Assembly: GCF_012927445.1 (NCBI RefSeq)
Contig: NZ_JABBPD010000001.1
Location: forward strand, 496,001 to 560,000
Reading direction: 5' to 3'
Source of the DNA: Rhodoferax sp.
Lineage (GTDB): Bacteria; Pseudomonadota; Gammaproteobacteria; Burkholderiales; Burkholderiaceae_C
DNA length: 64,000 bases
Shown in pieces: positions 18,331 to 27,867 of the stretch. How positions within the stretch are numbered: the stretch's first letter is position 1; every line of letters begins with the position of its first letter. Made by a program: the position numbers and the translations under genes. The notes under the pieces are model-generated. The model made no database searches and was not told the origin of the DNA. It was given only the letters and a program-made list of their open reading frames with translations.

Positions 18331-19368
18331 ATGAAACTGAATAAATTGACAACCATGGCCGCCGTCGCGGCCGCCCTGTGCGCCGTCGTCGGTGCACCCG
18401 CCCATGCCGGCAAAACGCTGGACGCCATCAAGGCCCGGGGCCAGATTGCTTGCGGCGTGAGCACCGGGGTGAACGGCTTTTCTGCCGCCGACTCTACTGG
18501 CAAGTGGTCAGGGCTGGACGTGGATGTTTGCAAGGCATTGGCCGCCGCCACCTTGAAGGACGCCAACAAGGTCAAGTATGTGCCGCTGACCTCGCAGCAG
18601 CGCTTCACCGCCCTGCAATCCGGCGAAGTCGATATCTTGGCGCGCAACACCACCTTCACGCTGACGCGCGATGCATCACTTGGCTTGCACTCCACCGTCA
18701 CCAACTACTACGACGGCCAGGGTTTCATGGTGCCGGTCAAGAGCAAGATCAAGAACGCCAAACAGCTCAAGGGCCAGACCGTCTGTGTGCAGTCGGGCAC
18801 CACGTCAGAGAAGAACCTGGCTTCCTTCTCGAAGGCCAACGGACTGAGCCTCAAGCCCATCGTGTTTGAAAAATTTGAAGCCGCCAATGCCGCCTATTTT
18901 TCCGGCCGCTGTGTCGCCTACACCACCGACGCCTCGGGGCTGGCATCCATCCGCAGCAAGGAAGCCAAGGACCCGAAAGAGCATGTGATTCTTTCCGACC
19001 TGATCTCCAAGGAACCCCTCGGCCCGGTGGTTCGACGTGGCGATGACGAGTGGTTTGCCATCGTCAAGTGGGTCCTCTATGGCACGATGGAAGCTGAAGA
19101 ATATGGCGTGACGCAGGCCAATGTCGACCAACTCAAGACGACCAGCACCGACCCGGCCGTACAACGGCTGTTGGGCGGCGGCAATGAAGACATGGGCAAG
19201 CTGCTCGGTCTGGACAAAGACTGGCTGGCGCGCGCCATCAAGGCCACTGGCAACTACGGTGAGAGTTTCGAGCGCAACCTGGGCCAAAAGTCTTCCGTGA
19301 ATTTGCCACGCGGCCTGAACAACCAGTGGAACAAGGGTGGCCTGATTTACGCCTACCCAGTTCGCTGA
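18331..19368 (+). CDS. aapJ: general L-amino-acid ABC transporter, periplasmic binding protein
   Basis: A 345-residue binding protein with a signal peptide (MKLNKLTTMAAVAAALC, cut after AHA). The mature N-terminus KTLDAIKARGQIACGVSTG and the segments WSGLDVDVCKALAAA and NTTFTLTRDASLG are typical of AapJ/BztA. The open frame reaches 36 residues further upstream, but the ATG at 18331 starts the signal peptide. First gene of a complete four-gene importer for polar amino acids such as glutamate and aspartate. Confidence 0.93.
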   Translation: MKLNKLTTMAAVAAALCAVVGAPAHAGKTLDAIKARGQIACGVSTGVNGFSAADSTGKWSGLDVDVCKALAAATLKDANKVKYVPLTSQQRFTALQSGEVDILARNTTFTLTRDASLGLHSTVTNYYDGQGFMVPVKSKIKNAKQLKGQTVCVQSGTTSEKNLASFSKANGLSLKPIVFEKFEAANAAYFSGRCVAYTTDASGLASIRSKEAKDPKEHVILSDLISKEPLGPVVRRGDDEWFAIVKWVLYGTMEAEEYGVTQANVDQLKTTSTDPAVQRLLGGGNEDMGKLLGLDKDWLARAIKATGNYGESFERNLGQKSSVNLPRGLNNQWNKGGLIYAYPVR

Positions 19369-19389
19369 ACGCCAATTGATCCTGATTGA

Positions 19390-20400
19390 ATGGCGCACCG
19401 CCCCTCCCCAAATAAACGCAGCTTCTGGCGCAGTCGGGCTTTCAGAGGCCGACTGTATCAAGCGCTTGCGCTTGGACTGATTGCTGCCGTCATTTGGTTT
19501 CTCACGCACAACACGCTGCAGAACATGGCGCTGCGGGGCATTCGCAGTGGCTTTGATTTTTTAACCGACCCCGCCGGGTTTGACATCGGCGAGAGCCTGT
19601 TCCCCTTTGACTCAGGCCAACCGTATTGGCAGGCCTTTGGCGTCGGGTTGCTCAACACCTTGCGCGTCGCGCTGCTGGGCATCGTGCTGACGACGCTGCT
19701 GGGCACCCCGCTGGGCGTCGGCCGGTTTTCGCGCAACGCCCTGGTGCGTGGGGTGTGCTACGCCTATGTCGAAGTGTTCCGCAATGTCCCGGTGCTGCTG
19801 CAGTTGCTCATGTGGTATTTGCTGTTCACCGAGGCGCTGCCGGCGGCGACCGAGGCCTGGACGCTGGGACCGGTGTTTCTGAGCAAGGGCGGCTTGAGCT
19901 TCCCGATTCCGCTGTGGCCGGCCGGGGGCGCAACTCTTGCTTTTGACTTCCCGGTGAAAGGCGAGTTCGCCATTGAACACGGCGGCTCGCTAACGCCCGA
20001 ATTCCTCGCCGTGCTGCTGGGTTTGACCTTCTACACAGCGGCGTTTGTGGCCGAGGTGGTTCGGTCCGGCATCCAATCGGTGGACCGGGGGCAGCGCGAG
20101 GCGGCGGTAGCGCTCGGGCTGAACCCGCGCCAGTCCATGCGGCTGGTCATGCTGCCGCAGGCGCTGCGGGTGATCATTCCACCGCTGACCAACCAGTTTC
20201 TGAACCTCACCAAGAACTCTTCCCTGGCCGTCGCCATTGGGTATCCGGATGTGGTGTCGATCGCCAATACGGCCTTGAACCAGACCGGGCGCGCCGTGGA
20301 GTGCATTGCCATCGTCATGGCGGTGTACCTGTGCACCTCGCTCGCGACCGCCCTGCTGATGCACAGGTACAACCGTCGCGCGGCGATTCAAGAGCGCTGA
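19390..20400 (+). CDS. aapQ: general L-amino-acid ABC transporter, permease
   Basis: A 336-residue permease of the AapQ/BztB type, longer than most polar amino acid permeases because of an extra first helix and a large periplasmic insert (about residues 55-80 and 160-200). The coupling loop is visible as REAAVALGLNPRQSMRLVMLP. It follows aapJ by 21 bases and precedes aapM. Confidence 0.92.
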   Translation: MAHRPSPNKRSFWRSRAFRGRLYQALALGLIAAVIWFLTHNTLQNMALRGIRSGFDFLTDPAGFDIGESLFPFDSGQPYWQAFGVGLLNTLRVALLGIVLTTLLGTPLGVGRFSRNALVRGVCYAYVEVFRNVPVLLQLLMWYLLFTEALPAATEAWTLGPVFLSKGGLSFPIPLWPAGGATLAFDFPVKGEFAIEHGGSLTPEFLAVLLGLTFYTAAFVAEVVRSGIQSVDRGQREAAVALGLNPRQSMRLVMLPQALRVIIPPLTNQFLNLTKNSSLAVAIGYPDVVSIANTALNQTGRAVECIAIVMAVYLCTSLATALLMHRYNRRAAIQER

Positions 20401-20416
20401 GGCCGGAACCCACCCC

Positions 20417-21535
20417 ATGACCGCCCCTACTTTTCAACCCATTGCCCCCCGGCCCGCGCCGCGTCGAACGCAAGGCCTGCTGGCCTGGTTGCGCCTCAAC
20501 CTGTTTGGCGACTGGATCACCAGCCTGATGACCGTCGTCCTCGGTGGTGCCCTGCTTTACCTGATGACGCAATTCATCAGCTGGGCCATTTTCCGGGCCT
20601 CCTGGCAACCGAACTTTGAGGCCTGCCGCATCGACGGCGTCGGCGCCTGCTGGGGCGTGATCGCCGAAAAATACCGCTTCATCCTGTTCGGCCGCTATCC
20701 GTTTGACGCGCAATGGCGGCCGATGCTGGCCACCGTCTTGATGCTGGGCCTGCTGGTGGTGAGCTGCACCCGGGCCTTCTGGCACGTCTGGCTGGGCCTG
20801 CTGTGGGCCGTCGTCTTGCTCGTGTTTTTCGGCCTGATGTATGGCAACCTGCCGGGCTTGGCCCGCGTCGAGACCGACCGCTGGGGTGGCTTGCCACTGA
20901 CCCTGCTGCTGGCCACCTTGTCGATGGCGATGGCCTTTCCGATTGCCGTGTTGGTGGCGCTGGGACGGCGTTCCCAGCTGCCCGCCATTCGCACCTTCTG
21001 CGCCCTGTATGTCGAACTGATCCGCGGCGTACCGCTGATTTCGGTGCTGTTCATGGCCTCGTTCATGTTTCCGCTGTTCATGCCGGAAGGCTTCACGGTG
21101 GACGTGCTGATTCGCGTGCTGCTCGGCATCACGCTGTTTGCCGCCGCCTACATGGCGGAAGTGATTCGCGGCGGTCTGCAAGCCATTCCCCAGGGACAAA
21201 TCGAGGCGGCGGCGACGCTCGGCCTGTCCTACTGGCAAACCCAGCGCCAGGTGGTGCTGCCGCAGGCACTGGCGCTGGTGGTGCCCAGCCTCATGAACAA
21301 CTTTATCTCGACCTTCAAGGACACTTCTTTGGTGACCATCGTCAGCCTGTACGAACTCACCGGCGCCTTGTCGCTGGCCTTGAACTCGGATGCCAACTGG
21401 CGCCCTTTCATGCTGGAGGGCTACCTCTTCATCGCCCTGATTTATTTCGTGTTCTGCTTTGCGATGTCCCGCTACAGCCGGTGGGTTGAACAACAGCTCA
21501 ACCGGGGCCGCAAGCGCTCAATTGAAACCCCATGA
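20417..21535 (+). CDS. aapM: general L-amino-acid ABC transporter, permease
   Basis: A 372-residue permease of the AapM/BztC type with a long N-terminal part containing extra helices before the conserved permease core. The coupling loop reads [26 protein letters not shown] lies before the ATG. Its stop overlaps the start of the ATPase gene by four bases (ATGA), so the two are translationally coupled. Confidence 0.92.
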   Translation: MTAPTFQPIAPRPAPRRTQGLLAWLRLNLFGDWITSLMTVVLGGALLYLMTQFISWAIFRASWQPNFEACRIDGVGACWGVIAEKYRFILFGRYPFDAQWRPMLATVLMLGLLVVSCTRAFWHVWLGLLWAVVLLVFFGLMYGNLPGLARVETDRWGGLPLTLLLATLSMAMAFPIAVLVALGRRSQLPAIRTFCALYVELIRGVPLISVLFMASFMFPLFMPEGFTVDVLIRVLLGITLFAAAYMAEVIRGGLQAIPQGQIEAAATLGLSYWQTQRQVVLPQALALVVPSLMNNFISTFKDTSLVTIVSLYELTGALSLALNSDANWRPFMLEGYLFIALIYFVFCFAMSRYSRWVEQQLNRGRKRSIETP

Positions 21536-22275
21536 CCCAACCCATCATCCAATTCGACAAGCTCAACAAGTGGTACGGCGACAGCTTTCATGTGTTGCGC
21601 GACATCGACCTGAGCGTCACCCCGGGCGAGCGCATCGTCATCTGCGGCCCATCCGGCTCGGGCAAATCGACGCTGATCCGCTGCATCAACCGGTTGGAGA
21701 CACACCAGCAGGGCCGTCTGTGGGTGGATGGCGTTGAACTCACCGACGACGCCCGGGTGATCGACGACGTACGCAAAAAAGTCGGCATGGTGTTCCAGCA
21801 GTTCAACCTGTTCCCGCACCTGACGGTGCTGGAGAACCTGACACTGTCACCGATCTGGGTCGGCAAGATGCCGAAAAAAGAGGCCGAGGAAAAAGCCATG
21901 ATTCAGCTGGCGCGCGTGCGCATCGCCGAGCAGGCGGGCAAGTACCCGCTGCAACTCTCCGGCGGCCAGCAGCAACGGGTGGCGATTGCGCGCGCCCTGT
22001 GCCTGAAGCCCAAAATCATGCTGTTTGACGAACCCACCTCGGCGCTGGACCCCGAGATGATCAAGGAAGTGCTGGACGTGATGATCGAGCTGGCCGCAGA
22101 AGGCATCACCATGCTGTGCGTCACGCATGAGATGGGTTTTGCCAAAGCGGCGGCCGACCGGGTGATCTTCATGGACCAGGGCCAGATCGTCGAGCAGAAC
22201 AACCCGCACGACTTCTTCAGCCACCCGCAACACGCCCGCAGTCAGGACTTTCTGTCAAAAATTCTGGGGCACTGA
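21532..22275 (+). CDS. aapP: general L-amino-acid ABC transporter, ATPase
   Basis: A 247-residue ATPase with Walker [10 protein letters not shown], signature [15 protein letters not shown], Walker [15 protein letters not shown] and switch histidine in [10 protein letters not shown]. The close match to GlnQ/AapP proteins and the operon position make the role secure. Confidence 0.94.
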   Translation: MTQPIIQFDKLNKWYGDSFHVLRDIDLSVTPGERIVICGPSGSGKSTLIRCINRLETHQQGRLWVDGVELTDDARVIDDVRKKVGMVFQQFNLFPHLTVLENLTLSPIWVGKMPKKEAEEKAMIQLARVRIAEQAGKYPLQLSGGQQQRVAIARALCLKPKIMLFDEPTSALDPEMIKEVLDVMIELAAEGITMLCVTHEMGFAKAAADRVIFMDQGQIVEQNNPHDFFSHPQHARSQDFLSKILGH

Positions 22276-22302
22276 GTCAGGCCGGATTTATAGATAAAAA
22301 GA

Positions 22303-22353
22303 GGCTCCAGCCCCCGTTTCACCTACGCAAGTAGCTATTACTTTAATAGCAAA
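22303..22353 (-). repeat. dispersed intergenic repeat, copy 2
   Basis: Reverse-oriented relative of 4091-4141. On the minus strand it reads TTGCTATTAAAGTAATAGC, with arms GCTATTA/TAATAGC, then TACTTGCG and a GGGGGCTGGAGCC block. It lies in the 200-base gap between the aap and pot operons. Confidence 0.5.
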
Positions 22354-22475
22354 ACACTAACAAGTGAAGGTCCGCGCAGCAATTCGCCGATGAATCACTG
22401 CCGAAGCCTGGATTTTTGAGAATGCGCAAGAACTGACACAGCGGGTTGGCGTCCAATTTTCAATTGCATCCAAGG

Positions 22476-23615
22476 ATGCATGAATTGGCCAATCTTTTCG
22501 CAAGCAAACGGCTGGGCCAACTGATAGCGGGCCTGATCTGGGCGAGCTTGCTGACCGGTGCCGCCACTGCGGCCGGCGCGCCGGAAGAAAAAATTCTCAA
22601 TGTCTACAACTGGTCGGACTACATCGCCGACGACACGGTCCGCAATTTCGAAAAAGAAACGGGAATCAAGGTGCGCTACGACACCTTTGACAACAACGAG
22701 ATCCTGCACGCCAAGCTGGTGGCCGGCAAAACCGGTTACGACATTGTGGTGCCCTCGTCGGGCTGGGCCCGGCTGCAAATGGACGGCGGCCTGCTGCGCA
22801 AGCTCGACAAGGCGCAGCTCCCCAACCTGAAGAACCTGGACCCTGACCTTCAAAAGCAAATGGCCAGCCTCGATCCGGGCAATCAGTACCTGGTCAACTG
22901 GCTGTGGGGCTACACCACCGTCGGCATCAATACCGCCAAGGTGCAGGCCGCCCTGGGCGCCGAACCGCTGCCCGCCAATGTGTGGGAGCTCTTTTTCAAC
23001 CCCAAATACGTGAGCAAGCTCAAGCGCTGCGGCGTGTCCGTGCTCGACAGCGCCTCGGAAGTCTTGCCGACTGCGCTGCACTACTTGGGCAAAGATCCGT
23101 TCAGCAAAAATGCGGCGGACTACCAGGCGGCCAGGGTGCTTCTCAAATCAGTCCGGTCTTATGTGACCCTGTTCAGCGCATCGGGCTATATCAACGACAT
23201 GGCCGCCGGATCGATCTGCCTGGCGCTGAGCTGGTCGGGCGATATCAACATCGCCCGCCGTCGGGCCATTGACGGCAAGACGGGGCAGGACATCGTGGCC
23301 CTGGTGCCCCAAAATGGCGGGGTGTTGTTCTTTGACATGATGGCGATTCCGGCCGATGCGCCGCATCCCCACAATGCCCATTTGTTTATCAACTACATCC
23401 TGCGCCCGGAAGTACATGCCGCCTTGACCAATAAGGTTTTTTACGCTAATCCCAACAAGGCATCACGCCCTTTCATCAAGCCGGACGTTGCGCGCAACCC
23501 GTCTATTTTTCCGTCTGCCGCTGAAATGGCCACCATGGTGCCGCCCAAGGCCCTGAACAATGACACGCGGCGCTTGATCACCTGGGTTTACACCGAATTC
23601 AAAACGGGTCTCTGA
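22476..23615 (+). CDS. potF: polyamine ABC transporter, periplasmic binding protein
   Basis: About 379 residues of a PotF/SpuD-type putrescine/spermidine-binding protein. A hydrophobic signal (GLIWASLLTGAATAAG) precedes the mature KILNVYNWSDYIADDT, the best-known family motif. Later segments YDIVVPSSGWARLQMDGG and WLWGYTTVGIN fit. The start is uncertain: a TTG at 22446 or the ATG at 22476, the latter with AAGG placed too close. It heads a full potFGHI set. Confidence 0.92.
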   Translation: MHELANLFASKRLGQLIAGLIWASLLTGAATAAGAPEEKILNVYNWSDYIADDTVRNFEKETGIKVRYDTFDNNEILHAKLVAGKTGYDIVVPSSGWARLQMDGGLLRKLDKAQLPNLKNLDPDLQKQMASLDPGNQYLVNWLWGYTTVGINTAKVQAALGAEPLPANVWELFFNPKYVSKLKRCGVSVLDSASEVLPTALHYLGKDPFSKNAADYQAARVLLKSVRSYVTLFSASGYINDMAAGSICLALSWSGDINIARRRAIDGKTGQDIVALVPQNGGVLFFDMMAIPADAPHPHNAHLFINYILRPEVHAALTNKVFYANPNKASRPFIKPDVARNPSIFPSAAEMATMVPPKALNNDTRRLITWVYTEFKTGL

Positions 23616-23651
23616 TGCGGCACGGCAGCGCGGCGGAAGCAGGAAACCCCG

Positions 23652-24809
23652 GTGCTCACTGACGCCAGCCCCCCGCTGTCACCGGCGCCACACCGTGCCG
23701 CGCCATTCTTGCAAATCAAACGCGTCGTCAAACAATTCGACGAGGTGTATGCGGTGGACGATCTGTCGCTTGAGATCGCGCAGGGCGAAATTTTTGGCTT
23801 GCTGGGTTCTTCCGGCTGTGGCAAGTCCACCTTGCTGCGCCTGCTGGCGGGGTTTGAGTTACCGACCTCCGGCAAGATCCTGCTGGCGGGGCAAGATATC
23901 GGCGCCCTGGCGCCGTACGAGCGACCGATCAACATGATGTTCCAGAGCTATGCCCTGTTTCCGCATCTGAATGTGTGGGACAACATCGCCTTTGGTCTGC
24001 GCCGCGAACGCCTGCCCAAAGCCGACATCGTGGCGCGCGTCGAGCAGTTGCTGGAATTGGTGCAACTCAAGCCTTACGTGAAACGCAAACCACACCAGTT
24101 GTCGGGCGGGCAACAGCAGCGGGTGGCGCTGGCCCGCAGTCTGGCGAAGCGGCCGCAGTTGTTGCTGCTGGATGAACCCCTTGCCGCGCTGGATGCCAAG
24201 CTGCGCAAAAAAACCCAGCTTGAACTGGTTGACATCATTGAGCAGGTCGGTGTCACCTGCATCATGGTCACGCACGACCAGGAAGAGGCCATGACGATGG
24301 CCACACGCATCGGCGTCATGAACGAAGGCAAGCTGCTTCAAATCGGGCGCCCGAGCGATATTTACGAAACCCCCAACTGCCGCTTTGTCGCGGACTTTAT
24401 TGGCAGCGTCAACCTGTTCGAAGGCACGCTTGAAGTGGACCAACCGGATCATGTGTTGATCACCACACCCGAATGTCGGCACTATGTCAGCCATGGCATC
24501 ACGGGTACGCTCGGCATGGCGCTCAGCGTCGCCGTGCGGCCCGAGAAAATGATGATTCAACCGCAGCCGCCACGGGATGAGGAACGGGAGTCGCTGGAGC
24601 AGGTCGGCTTCAATCTCGTGCACGGTGTGATCAAGGATATCGCCTACCTGGGCAATCTCACCACCTACCACGTCCAGCTCGACGGCAGCATCACCATCGT
24701 CCGCGTGATCCATCTCAATGACGCCCGCTACGAGGCGACCCAGCTAACCTGGGGCGACCCGGTTTATGTGTGGTGGGATGGCAGCGATGTGGTGGTTTTG
24801 ACCCATTGA
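23652..24809 (+). CDS. potG: polyamine ABC transporter, ATPase
   Basis: A 385-residue ATPase starting at GTG behind AGGAAA. Walker A is GSSGCGKST, the signature is [15 protein letters not shown], Walker B is LLLLDEPLAALDAK and the switch histidine is in MVTHDQEEAM. A C-terminal TOBE domain follows from about residue 290. Length and order fit PotG. Confidence 0.93.
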   Translation: MLTDASPPLSPAPHRAAPFLQIKRVVKQFDEVYAVDDLSLEIAQGEIFGLLGSSGCGKSTLLRLLAGFELPTSGKILLAGQDIGALAPYERPINMMFQSYALFPHLNVWDNIAFGLRRERLPKADIVARVEQLLELVQLKPYVKRKPHQLSGGQQQRVALARSLAKRPQLLLLDEPLAALDAKLRKKTQLELVDIIEQVGVTCIMVTHDQEEAMTMATRIGVMNEGKLLQIGRPSDIYETPNCRFVADFIGSVNLFEGTLEVDQPDHVLITTPECRHYVSHGITGTLGMALSVAVRPEKMMIQPQPPRDEERESLEQVGFNLVHGVIKDIAYLGNLTTYHVQLDGSITIVRVIHLNDARYEATQLTWGDPVYVWWDGSDVVVLTH

Positions 24810-24816
24810 GCACACC

Positions 24817-25734
24817 ATGACCGCGGCTTCCTTTTTACAGAACAGACTCAAACGGGTGGCCTGGGGCCGCAAGGTTGTCATCGGGGTGCCGCTGCTGTTC
24901 CTGTTGGTGTTCTTTTTACTGCCCTTTCTGGTTGTTTTTAAAATCAGTTTGTCCGATATGAATAACACCGTGTTCAGCGACCTGTGGCTGTGGTCGGATG
25001 GCGTGCTGCAGATCAAGCTTCAGCTGGGCAACTACCTGTTTCTCCTGCAGGACGATCTCTATGTTCAGACTTACTTGCGCTCATTGAAGTTTGCCGGGAT
25101 CACCACCGTGATCTGCCTGCTGATTGCCTACCCGTTTGCCTACTTCATGGCGCGCAGCCCGGCGAGCCAGCGGCAAACCCTGGTGATGCTGGTCATGCTG
25201 CCGTTCTGGACGTCATTTTTGGTGCGCGTCTATGCCTGGAAAATGTTGTTGGCCGATCACGGCCTATTCAACAATCTGGCGATCGCCCTGGGCCTGCTCG
25301 CTGAGCCGCTCAAAATGATGAACACCCCTTTTTCCTTGATCCTGGGGATGGTCTATACCTATTTGCCATTCATGATTCTTCCGCTCTATGCCAACCTGGT
25401 GAAAATGGACTTGCGCCTGATTGAGGCCGCGTTGAATCTGGGCGCCACGCCGTGGCAGGCTTTTTGGTTGATCACGGTGCCGATCTCCCGGGCCGGCATC
25501 ATGGCGGGTTCACTGCTGGTTCTCATTCCCTGTGTCGGCGAGTTTGTCATTCCCGAACTGCTGGGCGGCCCGCAAACGCTGATGATCGGACGGGTGTTGT
25601 GGGATGAATTTTTCAGCAACAACGACTGGCCGATGGCGGCGGCCGTGGCGGTGATCATGGTGCTGCTGATCATCGTTCCGCTGGCCCTGTTCAACTACTA
25701 CCACGCCAACAGCCAGGCAGGACGTCACGCATGA
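24817..25734 (+). CDS. potH: polyamine ABC transporter, permease
   Basis: A 305-residue permease with six hydrophobic segments; the coupling loop is IEAALNLGATPWQAFWLITVP. It starts seven bases after potG and overlaps potI by four bases. PotH-type proteins carry the longer N-terminus seen here. Confidence 0.93.
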   Translation: MTAASFLQNRLKRVAWGRKVVIGVPLLFLLVFFLLPFLVVFKISLSDMNNTVFSDLWLWSDGVLQIKLQLGNYLFLLQDDLYVQTYLRSLKFAGITTVICLLIAYPFAYFMARSPASQRQTLVMLVMLPFWTSFLVRVYAWKMLLADHGLFNNLAIALGLLAEPLKMMNTPFSLILGMVYTYLPFMILPLYANLVKMDLRLIEAALNLGATPWQAFWLITVPISRAGIMAGSLLVLIPCVGEFVIPELLGGPQTLMIGRVLWDEFFSNNDWPMAAAVAVIMVLLIIVPLALFNYYHANSQAGRHA

Positions 25735-26576
25735 AGTTCAATGCCGCACAGCTCACGTCCCGGCTCTGGCTGGGTGCGGTTTTCCTGTTCCTGTACCTGC
25801 CGATCGTGACCCTGATCGTACTGAGCTTCAACGCCAGCCCACTGGTCACCCGCTGGGGCGGCTGGTCGTTGCGCTGGTATGACGCCCTGGCCAGCGACGT
25901 CGAAATCATTGCCGGCTTCATGCTGTCCCTGAAGATCGCGTTTTTAACGGCCTGTGCCTCGGTCGTGCTTGGCACGCTGGCGGCGCTGGCACTGACGCGG
26001 TTCAAACGGTTTCCGGGGCGCACCCTGTTTTCCGGCATGGTGAATTCACCGTTGGTGATGCCGGAGGTCATCATCGGCCTGTCCCTGCTGTTGATGCTGG
26101 TGTCGGTGCAGCGGGCCTTTGGTTTCCCGGAACGAGGGCTGATGACGATCTGGTTCGCCCACACCTTGCTGGGCATGGCCTACGCCACCGTGGTGGTGCA
26201 GTCGCGGCTTCAAGAGATGAACCCGCAACTGGAAGAAGCCGCCCAGAATTTGGGCTGCCACCCCTGGCAGGTCTTCTTTCTGGTCACCTTGCCGTTGATC
26301 TCGCATGCCATCGGGGCGGCCTGGCTGTTGACGTTCACCTTGTCGCTGGACGATGTGGTGCTGTCGTCTTTCCTCTCCGGTCCGGGCGCCACCACCATGC
26401 CGATCACCATTTTCAGTCGCGCCCGTTTGGGCCTGAGCCCCAGCGTCAATACCGTCGCCACGCTGACCGTGGGGGTGGTAGGCCTGGGCGTGTTGCTGGC
26501 CAGCCTGTGGATGGCACGCAACGAGCGAAAAAGAGCGCAAGGCCGTGGCACTCGCTATGAGAAAAAACGTGCGTAA
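25731..26576 (+). CDS. potI: polyamine ABC transporter, permease
   Basis: A 281-residue second permease; the coupling loop is EEAAQNLGCHPWQVFFLVTLP and the segment FTLSLDDVVLSSFLSGPG is a strong PotI signature. Its start overlaps potH. It ends in a basic tail (RNERKRAQGRG). Last gene of the pot operon. Confidence 0.93.
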   Translation: MKFNAAQLTSRLWLGAVFLFLYLPIVTLIVLSFNASPLVTRWGGWSLRWYDALASDVEIIAGFMLSLKIAFLTACASVVLGTLAALALTRFKRFPGRTLFSGMVNSPLVMPEVIIGLSLLLMLVSVQRAFGFPERGLMTIWFAHTLLGMAYATVVVQSRLQEMNPQLEEAAQNLGCHPWQVFFLVTLPLISHAIGAAWLLTFTLSLDDVVLSSFLSGPGATTMPITIFSRARLGLSPSVNTVATLTVGVVGLGVLLASLWMARNERKRAQGRGTRYEKKRA

Positions 26577-26621
26577 CGGGAATGGATGGCAATGGATGGC
26601 ATGGGAGCCGTCGGGCATCCT

Positions 26622-27611
26622 TCACGGTACGAGCACGGCCGCACCCTCTACCATGCCGGATCGCACGGCCGCAATGGCCTCGTTGGCTTGTGCCAACGCA
26701 AACGGCTGCACATGGGTCGTCACCGGATACCGTTCAATCAGCGAGAAGAAGTTCTCACCATCTTCCCGGGTCAAATTGGCGACCGAGCGGACACTGCGCT
26801 CACCCCACAGCAGGGCATATTCAAACGATGGAATGTCACTCATGTGGATACCGGCACACACCACCACCCCGCCCTTTCGGATGGCACGCAGGGCAGTGGG
26901 GACCAGCGACCCAACGGGGGCAAAAATCAGCGCCGCATCCAGGTTGACGTCCGGTTGCGTGTCGGAAGAGCCCGCCCAGCAGGCCCCCAACTGCCGGGCA
27001 AAACGCTGGCCGCGCAGATCACCCGGACGCACAAAGGCATAGACCTGCTGCCCTTGGGCCACGGCGATCTGGCAGATGATGTGGGCCGCCGCCCCGAACC
27101 CATACAGTCCAAGCCGCATGGCCCCTGCAACGCCCGACAGGCGGTAGGCTCGATAGCCGATCAAGCCAGCGCACAACAACGGCGCCGCATGCACGTCGTC
27201 ATAGCGATCCGGCAGAGAAAAACAGAAACGTTCATCGGCAACGACGTAGTCGGCAAAACCACCCGGGCGGTCATATCCGGTGAACACCGGCTGGTCACAT
27301 AAGTTCTCCCGGCCGCCTGCGCAATAGGCACAGTGGCCACAGGTGCCGCCCAGCCAGGGAACGCCCACTCGGTCACCCAGTTGAAAACGGGTCGCCAACT
27401 GACCCACCGCCGCCACGCGGCCGACCACCTCATGCCCCGGCACGGTGCCAGGAGGCCGCGCCGGCAGCTCCCCATCAACAATGTGCAGATCGGTGCGACA
27501 GACGCCACAGGCGAGTACTTGGAGGAGTAGGTCGTGCGGTCCCGGTACCGGCATTGGCAAATCGGCAAGGATCAGCGGCTGCCCCGGCGCGCCCAGGGTC
27601 ATGGCCCGCAT
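26622..27611 (-). CDS. zinc-dependent alcohol dehydrogenase, AdhA-like
   Basis: About 329 residues of a medium-chain dehydrogenase. Catalytic zinc ligands are in CGVCRTDLH and PGHEVVG; the four structural-zinc cysteines are present in GTCGHCAYCAGGRENLC. The Rossmann motif is LYGFGAAAH. The open frame continues 45 residues upstream without family likeness, so the ATG at 27611 is used. Unlike the dehydrogenase at 4401, both zinc sites are complete. It converges with the pot operon. Confidence 0.88.
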   Translation of the reverse strand: MRAMTLGAPGQPLILADLPMPVPGPHDLLLQVLACGVCRTDLHIVDGELPARPPGTVPGHEVVGRVAAVGQLATRFQLGDRVGVPWLGGTCGHCAYCAGGRENLCDQPVFTGYDRPGGFADYVVADERFCFSLPDRYDDVHAAPLLCAGLIGYRAYRLSGVAGAMRLGLYGFGAAAHIICQIAVAQGQQVYAFVRPGDLRGQRFARQLGACWAGSSDTQPDVNLDAALIFAPVGSLVPTALRAIRKGGVVVCAGIHMSDIPSFEYALLWGERSVRSVANLTREDGENFFSLIERYPVTTHVQPFALAQANEAIAAVRSGMVEGAAVLVP

Positions 27612-27867
27612 ACGACGAACTCCCCACGGCTTTTTCGTATCCACTTCACATCCCCAAGCGAAATCGTTTGAAAGCCGCAGGGTACTCGCAGCAAACAAGG
27701 CCAAGGTGATACTTCTCAAGTGGCCCCCCATTGCTTGACCTAGCATTCAGACAGGAGTTTTTTGACTTCGCGCGATGCCTTCAAGAGGAGCGAACCATGA
27801 CACGAAAAACATTGATCTTGACACCGATCACCGCCAGCCGCTAACCAAGCGGGTCTGTAAGGCTGCC

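Noticed and set aside
20315..21493. 392-codon open frame on the minus strand
   Set aside because: It is opposite aapM. The product is a Gln/His/Gly-rich low-complexity string with no domain, while aapM has complete permease motifs.
23859..24713. 284-codon open frame on the minus strand
   Set aside because: Antisense to potG, which has all ATPase motifs; no ribosome site or family likeness.
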